From a bacterium (GTDB lineage: Bacteria > JAMCPX01): 64,000 nt of DNA. Within the stretch, counting starts at the first letter, position 1. Each line of letters starts with the position of its first letter. Under the pieces are notes generated by a model. That model searched no databases. It saw nothing but the letters and a program-made list of their open reading frames with translations, and was not told the DNA's origin. The stretch lies in NCBI GenBank assembly GCA_021792615.1, contig JAJYUJ010000014.1:1-64000 (forward strand), written 5' to 3'. Shown here piece by piece: positions 9,792 through 19,406 of this stretch. The position numbers and the translations under genes are program-made.

Positions 9792-11102
9792 TCAGAGTTT
9801 AACGATCCGGCTGTCTTTTATGCCTTTTGTCCCGTTTTTCGTATCAAGGATCAACTTTGAATTTTTAACTATCCAGGGATAATCATACACCGAGTGATCC
9901 GTCAGTATGAGTGTGCAATCGGAAGCACTCAATGCCTTCTTTGTCAATTTGACGGATTTTAAATTCACTCCGTTCTCCTGGACGACATCTATATAAGGAT
10001 CGTGATACGACACCTTGCCGCCTCTATGGAGTATCTCTTCTATGACCGGTATTGCCGAAGATTCCCTGAGGTCGTTCACATCTTTTTTATACGCCACACC
10101 GAGTATGAATATTTTGCTGTTCTTGATGCTCTTGCCTTTTTCATTCATAATGTCTGCAAGCCTGCTGACGACATAGTACGGCATTTCGTTGTTGATGTCG
10201 GTGGCAAGCTCAATAAACCGTGTCCTGTAATTGTAGAGCTTCATTCGCCATGTCAGGTATACCGGGTCTATGGGTATACAATGCCCGCCTATGCCCGGCC
10301 CCGGATAAAACGGCACAAACCCGTACGGTTTTGTCTTTGCTGCATCTATAACCTCCCATATATTTATCCCCAATTTATGACTTATGATAGCCATTTCGTT
10401 TGCAAGGCCTATGTTGATGCTCCTGAAGGTATTCTCAAGCAGCTTCACCATCTCTGCAGTATCCGCAGACGATACTTCAACGACATCCTTGACAATCTGC
10501 CTGAACAATAAAACGGCGAGTTCGCCCGAAAGTTTTGTTACACCGCCGACGACCTTCGGTATATCGGCAAGTTTATATCTTTTATTTGCGGGGTCTATCC
10601 TCTCCGGTGAAAATACCGCAAAGAAATCCGAGTCGAGCTTATAATGCTCGTCGGCTACCGTTGATACCATATACTCCCGCGTCGTGCCCGGGTATGTTGT
10701 ACTTGTCAGGATGAGCAGTTTTGGTTTCGATATTTTTTCCTTTATACTCTGTACAGCGGATGTAATAAAGAACAGATCCGGTTCTTTTGACTTCCCCAGC
10801 GGGGTCGGAACACAGATCTCGATGACATCGGCATTATCGATTCCGGTGTATGAGCTTGTATACGATATCAATCCGGAGCCGTTTATATCTTTCAGCTCTT
10901 CGGAACTTATATCGGTAATGTAAGACTCGTTGTTCTTAAGGGCGGTTATCTTGTGTTCGTTCAAATCTATGCCCGTAACCTTGAACCCGTTGCGCGCGAA
11001 TTCGACCGCATAGGGCAGTCCCACATAGCCCAGACCGATTATGGTGATCCTTGCTTCGTGAGAAAGTATCTTCTTTTTTAGTGCATTGAAATTTTGGTTC
11101 AT
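9792..11102 (-). CDS. Nucleotide-sugar dehydrogenase (UDP-HexNAc dehydrogenase-like)
   Basis: ITIIGLGYVGLPYAVEFARNGFKVTGID; GPGIGGHCIPIDPVYL; LGVAYKKDVNDLRESSAIPVIE. Confidence 0.93.
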   Translation of the reverse strand: MNQNFNALKKKILSHEARITIIGLGYVGLPYAVEFARNGFKVTGIDLNEHKITALKNNESYITDISSEELKDINGSGLISYTSSYTGIDNADVIEICVPTPLGKSKEPDLFFITSAVQSIKEKISKPKLLILTSTTYPGTTREYMVSTVADEHYKLDSDFFAVFSPERIDPANKRYKLADIPKVVGGVTKLSGELAVLLFRQIVKDVVEVSSADTAEMVKLLENTFRSINIGLANEMAIISHKLGINIWEVIDAAKTKPYGFVPFYPGPGIGGHCIPIDPVYLTWRMKLYNYRTRFIELATDINNEMPYYVVSRLADIMNEKGKSIKNSKIFILGVAYKKDVNDLRESSAIPVIEEILHRGGKVSYHDPYIDVVQENGVNLKSVKLTKKALSASDCTLILTDHSVYDYPWIVKNSKLILDTKNGTKGIKDSRIVKL

Positions 11103-11138
11103 GGATAATCCTTCCTGTATAGTCAGTATAATCTACTG

Positions 11139-12206
11139 TTAAATGTGTTCTTTCAATCCTCTGGCATTCAGGGTATTTACCACCTTCGCTATGACTTCGT
11201 CGCTGCCCTTCGACGTGACCAGTATTCTTCCGTCAGATGCTATGATGATCAAGTCATGTACATTTGCTGTCACGATAAAATTATCATCACCTACTACAAT
11301 ATTGTTTGTGCTGTCAACATCTATGCCGTTGCCCATTCTCTGGTTGCCCTGTTCATCCTTTTTAATCATGATGTTTGCTATCTGCTCAAAACTGCCGAGG
11401 TCTGCCCACGGTATGTCCATCTCGATAACGGACACCGTATCAAGTTTTTCTATGATGCCTTTATCAATGGATATATCCTGCAATTTGCCATACTCCTCTT
11501 TTATGGTTTTACGCTCATAGGGGCCCTTGAATGTCTTTTTGATTTTTTCAAGGGATGAATGCAGTTCCGGCATGTAGTGCTGTATCGCCTGCAGCATGGT
11601 GCTTATTCTGAAAACAAATATACCCGCGTTCCATAAATAACCTTCTGACACAAACCTCTCTGCCATATCCCTGGGCGGTTTTTCCGTGAACTTCGTAACC
11701 TTAAAGAGGCCGTCACCGTCTAATTTTTCCCCTTTTGCAATATAGCCGTAGTTTACCGACGGGGAAGTGGGTTTTACCCCAAAAACGACGAGCGTATCCG
11801 TCTTCCGGCACACCTCGGCGGCCCTTTGCAAAAGGGCGGAAAATTGTTTATCGTCCTGTATATAATGATCCGCCGGGCTTACTATTGCTATGGCATCACC
11901 GTGCCTCTCCATGATGTGAATACATGCAAGCCCTATGGCTGCAGCGGTATTCCTGCCTATAGGTTCTGTCAGAACATTCTCTAAAGGCACTTCTTTTATG
12001 GATTCATAAATCGGGGCAAAAACTTCCTCGTTTGTTACAACGATCAGGTTTGCGGTTTCGACAACAGCATTCAGCCGCAGCACTGTTTGTTTTATCAATG
12101 ACTGTTCTTTGGTAATCGCAAGCACCGGTTTCGGTCTTAACAACCTCGAAAGAGGCCACAGCCTTTTACCCTGCCCCCCCGCAATGATGATACCGTATAT
12201 GTTCAT
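11139..12206 (-). CDS. Mannose-1-phosphate guanylyltransferase
   Basis: GGQGKRLWPLSRLLRPKPVL nucleotidyltransferase signature; SPADHYIQDD; FTEKPPRDMA; YLWNAGIFVF. Confidence 0.92.
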   Translation of the reverse strand: MNIYGIIIAGGQGKRLWPLSRLLRPKPVLAITKEQSLIKQTVLRLNAVVETANLIVVTNEEVFAPIYESIKEVPLENVLTEPIGRNTAAAIGLACIHIMERHGDAIAIVSPADHYIQDDKQFSALLQRAAEVCRKTDTLVVFGVKPTSPSVNYGYIAKGEKLDGDGLFKVTKFTEKPPRDMAERFVSEGYLWNAGIFVFRISTMLQAIQHYMPELHSSLEKIKKTFKGPYERKTIKEEYGKLQDISIDKGIIEKLDTVSVIEMDIPWADLGSFEQIANIMIKKDEQGNQRMGNGIDVDSTNNIVVGDDNFIVTANVHDLIIIASDGRILVTSKGSDEVIAKVVNTLNARGLKEHI

Positions 12207-12583
12207 CCGGTTCTCCCGTAGTCATCCTGGAATCTCACCACGTCGTCCATATGCGGCGTTGAAACCTCATAGATGTACGAATCCACCAAAGCGTTTATTC
12301 TGTGTTTTGTCCCCGGCAGTATCCTGATGCTGTCACCCTCTTTTAGTTCTCTGTCCCCGGACTCCCCGTTGTCGGGAAATTCCAGTATGACCTTTCCTTT
12401 GCTGAGAAACATCGTCTCATCTTTTTTCCTGTGCATTTGCAGACTTGAACGCGTACCGGCCTTCAGGAATAAAACTTTACCGATATAGAGAGGATTATCG
12501 GCCCATACAAGCTCATACCCCCAGGGCTTTTCTATCCTGTAGGGTTTGTCTGCCGCGTTGCTTGAAGAGAGAGGTTCTGTCAT
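12203..12583 (-). CDS. Cupin-domain protein (type II mannose-6-phosphate isomerase-like)
   Basis: 126 aa: RIEKPWGYELVW...KVLFLKAGTRSSLQMHRKKDETMFLSKGKVILE; 4-nt overlap with the downstream guanylyltransferase. Confidence 0.87.
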   Translation of the reverse strand: MTEPLSSSNAADKPYRIEKPWGYELVWADNPLYIGKVLFLKAGTRSSLQMHRKKDETMFLSKGKVILEFPDNGESGDRELKEGDSIRILPGTKHRINALVDSYIYEVSTPHMDDVVRFQDDYGRTG

Positions 12584-13767
12584 ATGATCCCGGAAGCGGT
12601 ATCAGCCAGTATCTTATCTCCTAAATTGATTTCCTTAACGCTTTTCGTGATGATTGCAGTCGCAGTATTTCCCTGTGCCTTGATAACCAGGAGCTTACCG
12701 AGTATTTCTTTCGGCAGGTGCAGTGTCTCGCCTGTTGCAGGATCTTCCACAGGTTTCCTGTCTTTATAGATAACAAAGGTGTTACCCGCTTGTATGCCAT
12801 CGTCGCTTCCCCTGTCTATGTATACAATATCATTTTCACCATAGAGGGTCCGCCGCGCCTGCTTGCCGCATATTATGTAGCCCTTAACGGGGTTCGCTGC
12901 AAGAGTGAGGTCGATCGTTTTTGTTCCGGGCTCGTAAGGAACGAGCTTGTCCAGCACCTTGATCTCTTCATAGGAGCGGGTGATCGTTGCAGTGGATACT
13001 GCTTCCTCCACCTTTGTGATCCGCAGTATTCCGAGAACCTTTATCCTATAACCGAGGAAGTCCCCGGATTCTGGATCATAGATCTTCTTATCCTTTGTAT
13101 AAATGGTAAACTGGTCTCCCTTCTTCACGCCCGATTTGCTCCCGAGATTGATAAAAACTATATCGTGTTCTCCGAATATCGTCCTTCTGGGGTTAGATGC
13201 CGCAACAATCTCACCTGCGGCCGCAAGCTCATGCCGGGATATAAAACCTGCAGCCCCCATGGCTGGGTAGAGATACGTGTTTGCAGGAGCGCTTACGTAC
13301 TGCATACCGTACGGTACAGCAGTCTGTATGGAAGGGGCCACCTCTTCAGTCTCCAGCTGAACCGGTTGTTCCATTCCCTTTGTTTGCTCTTCAACTCCGG
13401 TTGTTGGTGTTGTCTCTTGCCCTTCTATCTGGGGCATTTTTGAAGGTATTTGTTCTGCGATGGCAGTGGTTGAGAGCTGAGCAGCCGCCGCTTCACCCGT
13501 TACCGGTACGACAGATGTGGGTAATAAAGCTATAGGTTCACCCGGATAAATAAGATGCGGGTTGGTAATATATTTATTTTGTTCCCATAGCTTGGGCCAG
13601 ATAAACGGGTTTGCATTAAATCTTGTGGAAATATTCCAGAGAGTATCACCTTGCTTTACTATATAAACAAGGGCATCTTTATTAGAATCTGACATACCGT
13701 AGACTGATATCAAAACCAATATCAATCCACAAAAGAAGCCTGTGAGTATTCTTTTCTTGTTCTTCAT
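12580..13767 (-). CDS. LysM-domain protein with two tandem FlgT-C-like repeats
   Basis: LysM: YIVKQGDTLWNISTRFNANPFIWPKLWEQNKYITNPHLIYPGEPI; internal repeats RRTIFGEHDIVFINLGS... and RRTLYGENDIVYIDRGS.... Start re-assigned to MKNKKRILTG (SD GAGGAGGG). Confidence 0.88.
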   Translation of the reverse strand: MKNKKRILTGFFCGLILVLISVYGMSDSNKDALVYIVKQGDTLWNISTRFNANPFIWPKLWEQNKYITNPHLIYPGEPIALLPTSVVPVTGEAAAAQLSTTAIAEQIPSKMPQIEGQETTPTTGVEEQTKGMEQPVQLETEEVAPSIQTAVPYGMQYVSAPANTYLYPAMGAAGFISRHELAAAGEIVAASNPRRTIFGEHDIVFINLGSKSGVKKGDQFTIYTKDKKIYDPESGDFLGYRIKVLGILRITKVEEAVSTATITRSYEEIKVLDKLVPYEPGTKTIDLTLAANPVKGYIICGKQARRTLYGENDIVYIDRGSDDGIQAGNTFVIYKDRKPVEDPATGETLHLPKEILGKLLVIKAQGNTATAIITKSVKEINLGDKILADTASGII

Positions 13768-13790
13768 AACCCTCCTCGCGTTTTTGTATA

Positions 13791-13819
13791 TACATATCAA
13801 TATTATTGACCATAGTCAA
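13791..13819 (-). promoter_or_regulatory. Putative sigma-70-type promoter of the LysM/nucleotide-sugar operon; -35 overlaps palindrome TTGAC-TATG-GTCAA
   Basis: Minus strand: TTGACT - 17 nt - TATGTA, about 24 nt upstream of the re-assigned ATG (13767). Confidence 0.5.
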
Positions 13820-13878
13820 CTAACAGCAAAAAATTGGGGGTAGTTACGAAAAATCGTATTACAGAATAAGGAAGTTTT

Positions 13879-15105
13879 TTATACCACGGCGTTTTTCTTC
13901 AAGGTTGTTACAAGCAGACGAACGGTATGCACCACGTTTACCTGAAGCCGGCCTTGTTCGATCAGCATGGCCGATATGTTTGCCATACATCCCGGACAGC
14001 CTGTTGCAACGGTTGCAGCGGTTGTTGAGCGTATATCATCTGCCTTTTCCTTTGTGATAGCGGAAGAAAGTGTACGGTGCTTTATAGTGAATGCGCCACC
14101 AAGGCCGCAGCACCGATCGGGACTTTGCATCTCGGCGATCTCATATCCTGCTGCTCTTATCAGCGTTCTTGGTTTTTTTGCCACACCCATACCTCTTTTA
14201 AGGTGGCAGGGATCATGGTAGGTAGTAAGTCTGGACGAGTGCCCGGCATTTTCGAACATGTCCGGCTCCAGCACTTCCGCGATATCCTTTATCTTTGCGG
14301 CAAATTTCACGGCGTTTTCTTTGTTTTGCGGATCATCGAATAATACCGGATAGTAGTTTTTCATCATTGAGCCGCATGAACCGCACGCTGTAACAACTGT
14401 TTCTGCAGTATCGAACAGCGTCATAACTGCCTTAGCCTGTTTTGCTGCCTGCCTTCTGTCGCCCATGCTCAGTGCCGGAAGTCCGCAGCATGCCTGATCG
14501 CGGGGTATAAAGGGTGTTTTCCCGGCTGCCTCGAGCAACATTATCGTATCTTCCGCAATGTCGTGATTTACAAAATCGATAAGACACCCGAGAAAAAATC
14601 CTGTTTTAGTTTTATGGATATGCGTGTTTTTTTTCGAGATCGAAAACTTTGTGCTCTTCAGCTCCGGTAGAATCCGGTTTGAGGGTAAACGATAATACAT
14701 CCCTGAGCCCGAATCTATTTTTCTCCCCATCGCCTGCTCAACCGCAAAACCGAGTTTGAAACTGATGTCCGTTTTTGAGAATACGCCTTTTATCAGGGCG
14801 GTTTCTATAAGCTTATTGCCTGCATAATCAGCGAGGCTTTCCCGGACCGAAAGAACAAGCAGATCCGTCCGGACCCCGTTGGGGCACACGGCGACGCATG
14901 CAGTACACAAAAGGCATTCTGATAGAAACCGTTTTGTCCTGCTTGAAGGTTTTACCTTATTTTCTAACAATGCCTGAATAAGGCTTATCTTCCCCCGGGG
15001 GGAAGCACCTTCTTCGTTCAGTTCATGAAATACAGGACACACCGACCTGCATTTGCCGCACTTCACACAAAGAGAATATTGATCTTGATGATTAAAGGAC
15101 ATCAT
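13879..15105 (-). CDS. glcF: Glycolate oxidase iron-sulfur subunit-like (Fe-S / CCG domain protein)
   Basis: CVKCGKCRSVCP and CLLCTACVAVCP 4Fe-4S motifs; two CCG domains (DQACCGLPALS, DRCCGLGGAF). Confidence 0.85.
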   Translation of the reverse strand: MMSFNHQDQYSLCVKCGKCRSVCPVFHELNEEGASPRGKISLIQALLENKVKPSSRTKRFLSECLLCTACVAVCPNGVRTDLLVLSVRESLADYAGNKLIETALIKGVFSKTDISFKLGFAVEQAMGRKIDSGSGMYYRLPSNRILPELKSTKFSISKKNTHIHKTKTGFFLGCLIDFVNHDIAEDTIMLLEAAGKTPFIPRDQACCGLPALSMGDRRQAAKQAKAVMTLFDTAETVVTACGSCGSMMKNYYPVLFDDPQNKENAVKFAAKIKDIAEVLEPDMFENAGHSSRLTTYHDPCHLKRGMGVAKKPRTLIRAAGYEIAEMQSPDRCCGLGGAFTIKHRTLSSAITKEKADDIRSTTAATVATGCPGCMANISAMLIEQGRLQVNVVHTVRLLVTTLKKNAVV

Positions 15106-15126
15106 AAGAAGCAGCCGGAAGAAACG

Positions 15127-15153
15127 TGCTGGGCTTGCGAAGCAAACCCAGCA
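15127..15153. repeat. Imperfect hairpin between the RRM gene and glcF
   Basis: tgctgggcttgcgaagcaaacccagca: 7+4 bp stem, GAA loop, no T-run. Confidence 0.5.
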
Positions 15154-15233
15154 ACAATATCTATAGTAATTTTGGAGTAATTTTGATTTTGTTTATTACT
15201 GCAAATTATCCGTTTTTGCGCGGGTAAATTCTC

Positions 15234-15563
15234 TTATCTGTATCCTCCGCCCCTGCTGTTCCCTCCCTTAAACCCGCTCTTCCGGTGTCCTCCTCCGTAG
15301 TCGCCGCCCTCTCTCTTTTCCATCGGCTTTGCTTCTGCCACTCTGATGTTCCTGCCTTTGAAATCGGTACCGTTGATCTCTTCAATGGCTTTTTTTGCCT
15401 CTTCGTCATTTGTCATTTCAACAAATCCGAAGCCTTTGGAGCGATCCGAATATTTGTCCTTGATTATGGAAACACTCTGGACCGCGCCTGATTTCTCGAA
15501 CAACTCTTTTACTTCGTCTTCTGTGGTGTTAAATGACAAGTTGCCTACATACAGTTTTAACAT
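15234..15563 (-). CDS. Glycine-rich RRM RNA-binding protein
   Basis: RNP2 LYVGNLSF; RNP1 SKGFGFVEM; Gly/Arg-rich tail; SD AAAGGAG. Confidence 0.95.
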   Translation of the reverse strand: MLKLYVGNLSFNTTEDEVKELFEKSGAVQSVSIIKDKYSDRSKGFGFVEMTNDEEAKKAIEEINGTDFKGRNIRVAEAKPMEKREGGDYGGGHRKSGFKGGNSRGGGYR

Positions 15564-15616
15564 TTTTTTCTCCTTTGTTTAAAGTATGACTTTACTATTG
15601 AACGTAAACAATTTAG

Positions 15617-17575
15617 TTATAGAGCCTGTCCGATACTATCTAACGAGGAAAGGTTTTCTACAGAAGATGTATCTGCGATATCCTGACCAAGGTATTTTGC
15701 CTTTACGAACCGCCTGAGGATCTTCGCATTCCTCGTCTTCGGTAGTTCGGTGGCAAATTTTATAGTTTTGGGTGTTGTTGATTTACCAAGCGCCGAAGCA
15801 ACAAGTTGTATCAATTCACCCCGCAACGCCTCTGATGGATCATTATTCGGTTTTAATATAACGAAGCAAACGAGTGCTTCCCCTTTTAATTCGTCCGGCA
15901 CACCTATGGCTGCCGCCTCTGTTACGGCCTTATGAGATACCAGTACGGATTCGACCTCTGCCGGACCTACACGCTTACCGGCAATCTTTATTGTATCGTC
16001 AGATCTGCCGTGTAAAAACCAATAGCCTTCTTTATCGATGGATGCCCAGTCTCCGTGCACCCATACATGCTTCCATCTGTTCCAGTATGTTTCCCTGTAT
16101 CTTTCAGGATCATGCCATATACCCCTCGTCATACTGGGCCACGGTTTTTTGCAGACAAGCTCGCCTACGGCATTCCGGACAGGCCGTGCATTATCATCAA
16201 AAACATCGACTGCCATACCAAGAGACGGTCCTCCAAGAGAACACGGCTTTAACGGTTTGACCGGGTGTACGGATAAAAAGCATGCACCGATTTCCGTGCC
16301 GCCGGAGAGATTGATTATGGGGCATCGCGTTTTTCCGACATTTTTATATAACCACATCCATGGTGCCGGGTTCCACGGTTCGCCCGTTGAACCGAACATA
16401 CGGAGGCTTGTGAGATCATGAGCATTGGGCCATTGGTCCCCGTTGCGCATGAACGCCCTCACCGCAGTCGGAGAAATGCCGAGCGCCGTAATCCTGTGCC
16501 GTTCAATCATATCCCAGAGCCTGTCGGGCTTCGGCCAATCCGGGGCACCTTCATAGAAAAACAGGGTACCTCCCATTGCAAGCCCGCCAACAACCTCCCA
16601 TGGTCCCATAATCCATCCCATGTCCGTAAACCAGAACAATATATCCTGGTCCTTCATGTCGACTTGAAATGCTATTTCTTCCGCCTGCTTTACAAGGAAG
16701 CCTCCATGCACATGTACTGCGCCCTTCGGCCTTCCTGTTGTCCCTGAAGTATATATTACCATCCACGGTGTTTCCGACGGCAGTTTTTCTGTTCTCGATA
16801 TCGTTGGTTTGCCGTTCACAAAACTGTCCCACGCTATGTCCCTGCCCTCTACCCATGGTACATCGATGCCGAGCCTCTTCATCACAACTACCTTTTTTAC
16901 ACTCTGGCTCATTCGTACTGCGATATCGGCAGTTTTTTTCATCTCCACAATACCGCCCTTTCTGTAGAAACCGTCTGCGGTAAAAAGCAGCTTTACGGTC
17001 GCGTCGTTCAGCCTTGATGCTATTGCCTCGGGGCCATAGCCGGAAAAGATCGGAATAAAAATTGCGCCAATTTTTGCTATGGCAAGCAGTGCGATTGCCG
17101 TTTCAGGGAGCATGGGCATAAATACACCGACGGCATCGCCTTTGTTTATACCGGAATCTCTCAGACCTTCGGCAACCCGGTTAACTTCTCTGAAAAGGTC
17201 GAGATAGGTAAGCTTTCTTACCTCACCGTTCTCACCTTCCCACACGATTGCAAGCTTGTGTCTTCTGAAGGTATTGACGTGTTTATCGACGCAGTTATGG
17301 GTGATATTGATCCTGCCGCCGTTAAACCATTTCGCCCACTCGATTCCCTTCGCAGTATCAATAACCTTTTTGTATGGTGTGTACCATTCAATCCCGAGGA
17401 ACTTATTTGCAGCATCCCAGAACCATTCTATATCATTCTGTGAGCGCTGAAGGAGGCTGTCGAAATTCTTGATTTTCTGTGCTCTCATGAATGCGAATAC
17501 ATTACTGTTTTCTACTGTTGTATCAAATCCCTTCCAGTAAAGCCTCTTTGCCAATGCAATATTCTCCTGTAACAA
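15617..17575 (-). CDS. AMP-dependent acyl-CoA/acetyl-CoA synthetase-like ligase
   Basis: 652 aa; VIYTSGTTGRPKGAVHVHGG AMP-binding signature; GRSDDTIKIAGKRVGPAEVE. Confidence 0.93.
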   Translation of the reverse strand: MLQENIALAKRLYWKGFDTTVENSNVFAFMRAQKIKNFDSLLQRSQNDIEWFWDAANKFLGIEWYTPYKKVIDTAKGIEWAKWFNGGRINITHNCVDKHVNTFRRHKLAIVWEGENGEVRKLTYLDLFREVNRVAEGLRDSGINKGDAVGVFMPMLPETAIALLAIAKIGAIFIPIFSGYGPEAIASRLNDATVKLLFTADGFYRKGGIVEMKKTADIAVRMSQSVKKVVVMKRLGIDVPWVEGRDIAWDSFVNGKPTISRTEKLPSETPWMVIYTSGTTGRPKGAVHVHGGFLVKQAEEIAFQVDMKDQDILFWFTDMGWIMGPWEVVGGLAMGGTLFFYEGAPDWPKPDRLWDMIERHRITALGISPTAVRAFMRNGDQWPNAHDLTSLRMFGSTGEPWNPAPWMWLYKNVGKTRCPIINLSGGTEIGACFLSVHPVKPLKPCSLGGPSLGMAVDVFDDNARPVRNAVGELVCKKPWPSMTRGIWHDPERYRETYWNRWKHVWVHGDWASIDKEGYWFLHGRSDDTIKIAGKRVGPAEVESVLVSHKAVTEAAAIGVPDELKGEALVCFVILKPNNDPSEALRGELIQLVASALGKSTTPKTIKFATELPKTRNAKILRRFVKAKYLGQDIADTSSVENLSSLDSIGQAL

Positions 17576-17660
17576 TCATACGCCAATCTATAATATCCTA
17601 AATAGTAAAAGTCAACAAAGAACTGTATTCGCAGGCAGGCCCGGATCAACGATAACGGAG

Positions 17661-18410
17661 CTATACCGAATGCAAGTTCAACGCGTCGCCCGGTTTGAGA
17701 ACGACGACCGATGGTTCTATGCCGGCCTGCCGTGCCGCCTTTTCCAGCCGCTTTACGGGTTCATCAAGCGGTTCCAGGGAAAGCCTGAATGCACCCCAGT
17801 GTATGGGGATCATGCGTTTTGCCTGGAGGACTTGCATTGCCTTTACACAATTTTCCGGTGTCATATGATGCCCGAATGCAGACCAGGGTTTGTATGCGCC
17901 TATAGGCAGCATAGCTATGTCCAGCCTGAATATATCCCCAATCTCCCTGAATCCCTCAAACCAGCCGGTATCGCCGGCAAAATATATCTGGTACTCTCCG
18001 TCTATGACATACCCCTGATAAAGGCTATTGACCATGGGGTTCCTACCCTTGAAATGGTTCGCAGGCACGGCGACTATCCGCAGTCCATGAGCCGTGGTCT
18101 GCTCCCACCAGGAAAGCGTTCTTACGTCGGTAAACCCGTAACGCACGAAATACCTGCCAAGTCCTTTGGGTACAATAACGACAGCGTTTCTCTTCAACCT
18201 TTTCACCGTTGGAAGATCGAGGTGATCGTAATGTCCGTGGGATACCAATATGAGGTTAACGGCATCCAATTGTTCCTGTGTAAGCCCTGGTTTGCTTTTT
18301 CTCCGGATAGTCCAGATGCGTTTGCTCAAATTCGGGTCTGTAAGAATTGCCGCCTTCCCCATCTCTATCAAGACCGTGGAATGCCCTCCGTATATGATCT
18401 GCTTGTTCAT
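17661..18410 (-). CDS. MBL-fold metal-dependent hydrolase (UlaG-like)
   Basis: Start re-assigned to MNKQIIYGGHSTVLIEMG; SHGHYDHLD; FAGDTGWFEGF; IPIHWGAFRLS. Confidence 0.88.
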   Translation of the reverse strand: MNKQIIYGGHSTVLIEMGKAAILTDPNLSKRIWTIRRKSKPGLTQEQLDAVNLILVSHGHYDHLDLPTVKRLKRNAVVIVPKGLGRYFVRYGFTDVRTLSWWEQTTAHGLRIVAVPANHFKGRNPMVNSLYQGYVIDGEYQIYFAGDTGWFEGFREIGDIFRLDIAMLPIGAYKPWSAFGHHMTPENCVKAMQVLQAKRMIPIHWGAFRLSLEPLDEPVKRLEKAARQAGIEPSVVVLKPGDALNLHSV

Positions 18411-18489
18411 ATTGTTCACTCTAATCCTTAGTATGATGCTTTTCGGGCAGGGGCGAACACCGCTTCCCTCACTATTGCTGGGGCAGGCT

Positions 18490-19338
18490 TCACTGTTGCT
18501 TGAGCTTCTTTGCCTTAACAACCCGCCTGTATGAGTACACAAACGCAGGTATTGCAACCCCGATCATAAAGAATGTTACCAGCGTATAGTCGGATACAAA
18601 AGGCAGCTTTATATCTATCCCCATAACGGTCAAAACACCTGCTGCCATAAAAAGTATGCCCCCGAAGAACAATGTCCTGCCTCCTGTCTCAGCACCGATC
18701 TTTTTGATATCATTTTCTGTAAGCGAGTGTACCCACTTGAGGGACATACCGAACAATGCACCGACGATGATAAGCATAAGCATGGTCCCGATACCAAAGA
18801 AAAGACCCGGCAAAAAACCGAACCATGCGCCCGGCATTGCAGGTGCTGCGACGGTATTGACAAACAACGCAAACCCTCCGAAGCCAAACCCTGCAACGAA
18901 CCCGTGAATCAGTGTCCATTTGATTGGCGGTGCAGATGTCTCGGGTTCGCATTCTTCGCAGTTTGTACTCAGAAGTTTTAAGTTTTTTTCCATGTGCTTG
19001 GCGTCCTCGTGATGGTGACCAAGCAAATGGAGGTGCGGATAGACATTCTTTTTGAGCACGATGACGCCCGCGGCAAACATTACAATACCGACGAGCAGAT
19101 AGATATACCGGTTTATCGTGAACACGAAAGGGGCAAAGGCAAGATAAGCAAGCTCGGATATTATTGCCCGCTGGACAGTGAATGCGAGAGAAAAATACAG
19201 GCCTGCCTTCATACCCTCTTTTCCGCTCCCGCCGCCAATAGCATAGCTGAAGGTTATGGGCCAGGTATGCTCATCCGGCAGTATGCCGTGAAGCAGGCCG
19301 AACAGGAATGAATATGTAATTGCTATAAGGGGGTTCAT
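18490..19338 (-). CDS. Polytopic membrane protein (nickel/sulfite-exporter-like)
   Basis: Start re-assigned to MNPLIAITYSFLFGLLHGILPDEHTWPITFSYAIG; several TM segments and a His-rich loop HLHLLGHHHEDAKH. Confidence 0.7.
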   Translation of the reverse strand: MNPLIAITYSFLFGLLHGILPDEHTWPITFSYAIGGGSGKEGMKAGLYFSLAFTVQRAIISELAYLAFAPFVFTINRYIYLLVGIVMFAAGVIVLKKNVYPHLHLLGHHHEDAKHMEKNLKLLSTNCEECEPETSAPPIKWTLIHGFVAGFGFGGFALFVNTVAAPAMPGAWFGFLPGLFFGIGTMLMLIIVGALFGMSLKWVHSLTENDIKKIGAETGGRTLFFGGILFMAAGVLTVMGIDIKLPFVSDYTLVTFFMIGVAIPAFVYSYRRVVKAKKLKQQ

Positions 19339-19370
19339 GAATGTAGTAAGATAATACAGGACAATATAAT

Positions 19371-19400
19371 TTGCAATAACCCTGCCACAGGGCATATACT
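19371..19400 (+). promoter_or_regulatory. Putative promoter of the amidotransferase gene, very close to the start codon
   Basis: TTGCAA - 18 nt - TATACT, with the -10 ending 6 nt before ATG 19407. Confidence 0.4.
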
Positions 19401-19406
19401 TTATGC

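Noticed and set aside
12718-13443. 241-aa plus-strand ORF opposite the LysM gene
   Set aside because: Antisense shadow ORF; Cys/Arg/Tyr-rich low-plausibility protein over a well-supported CDS.
15127-15153. Hairpin between RRM gene and glcF as a Rho-independent terminator
   Set aside because: No T-tract on either strand; kept only as a hairpin.
17670-18431. 253-aa plus-strand ORF opposite the MBL-fold gene
   Set aside because: Antisense shadow of a gene with clear MBL motifs; no family signature.
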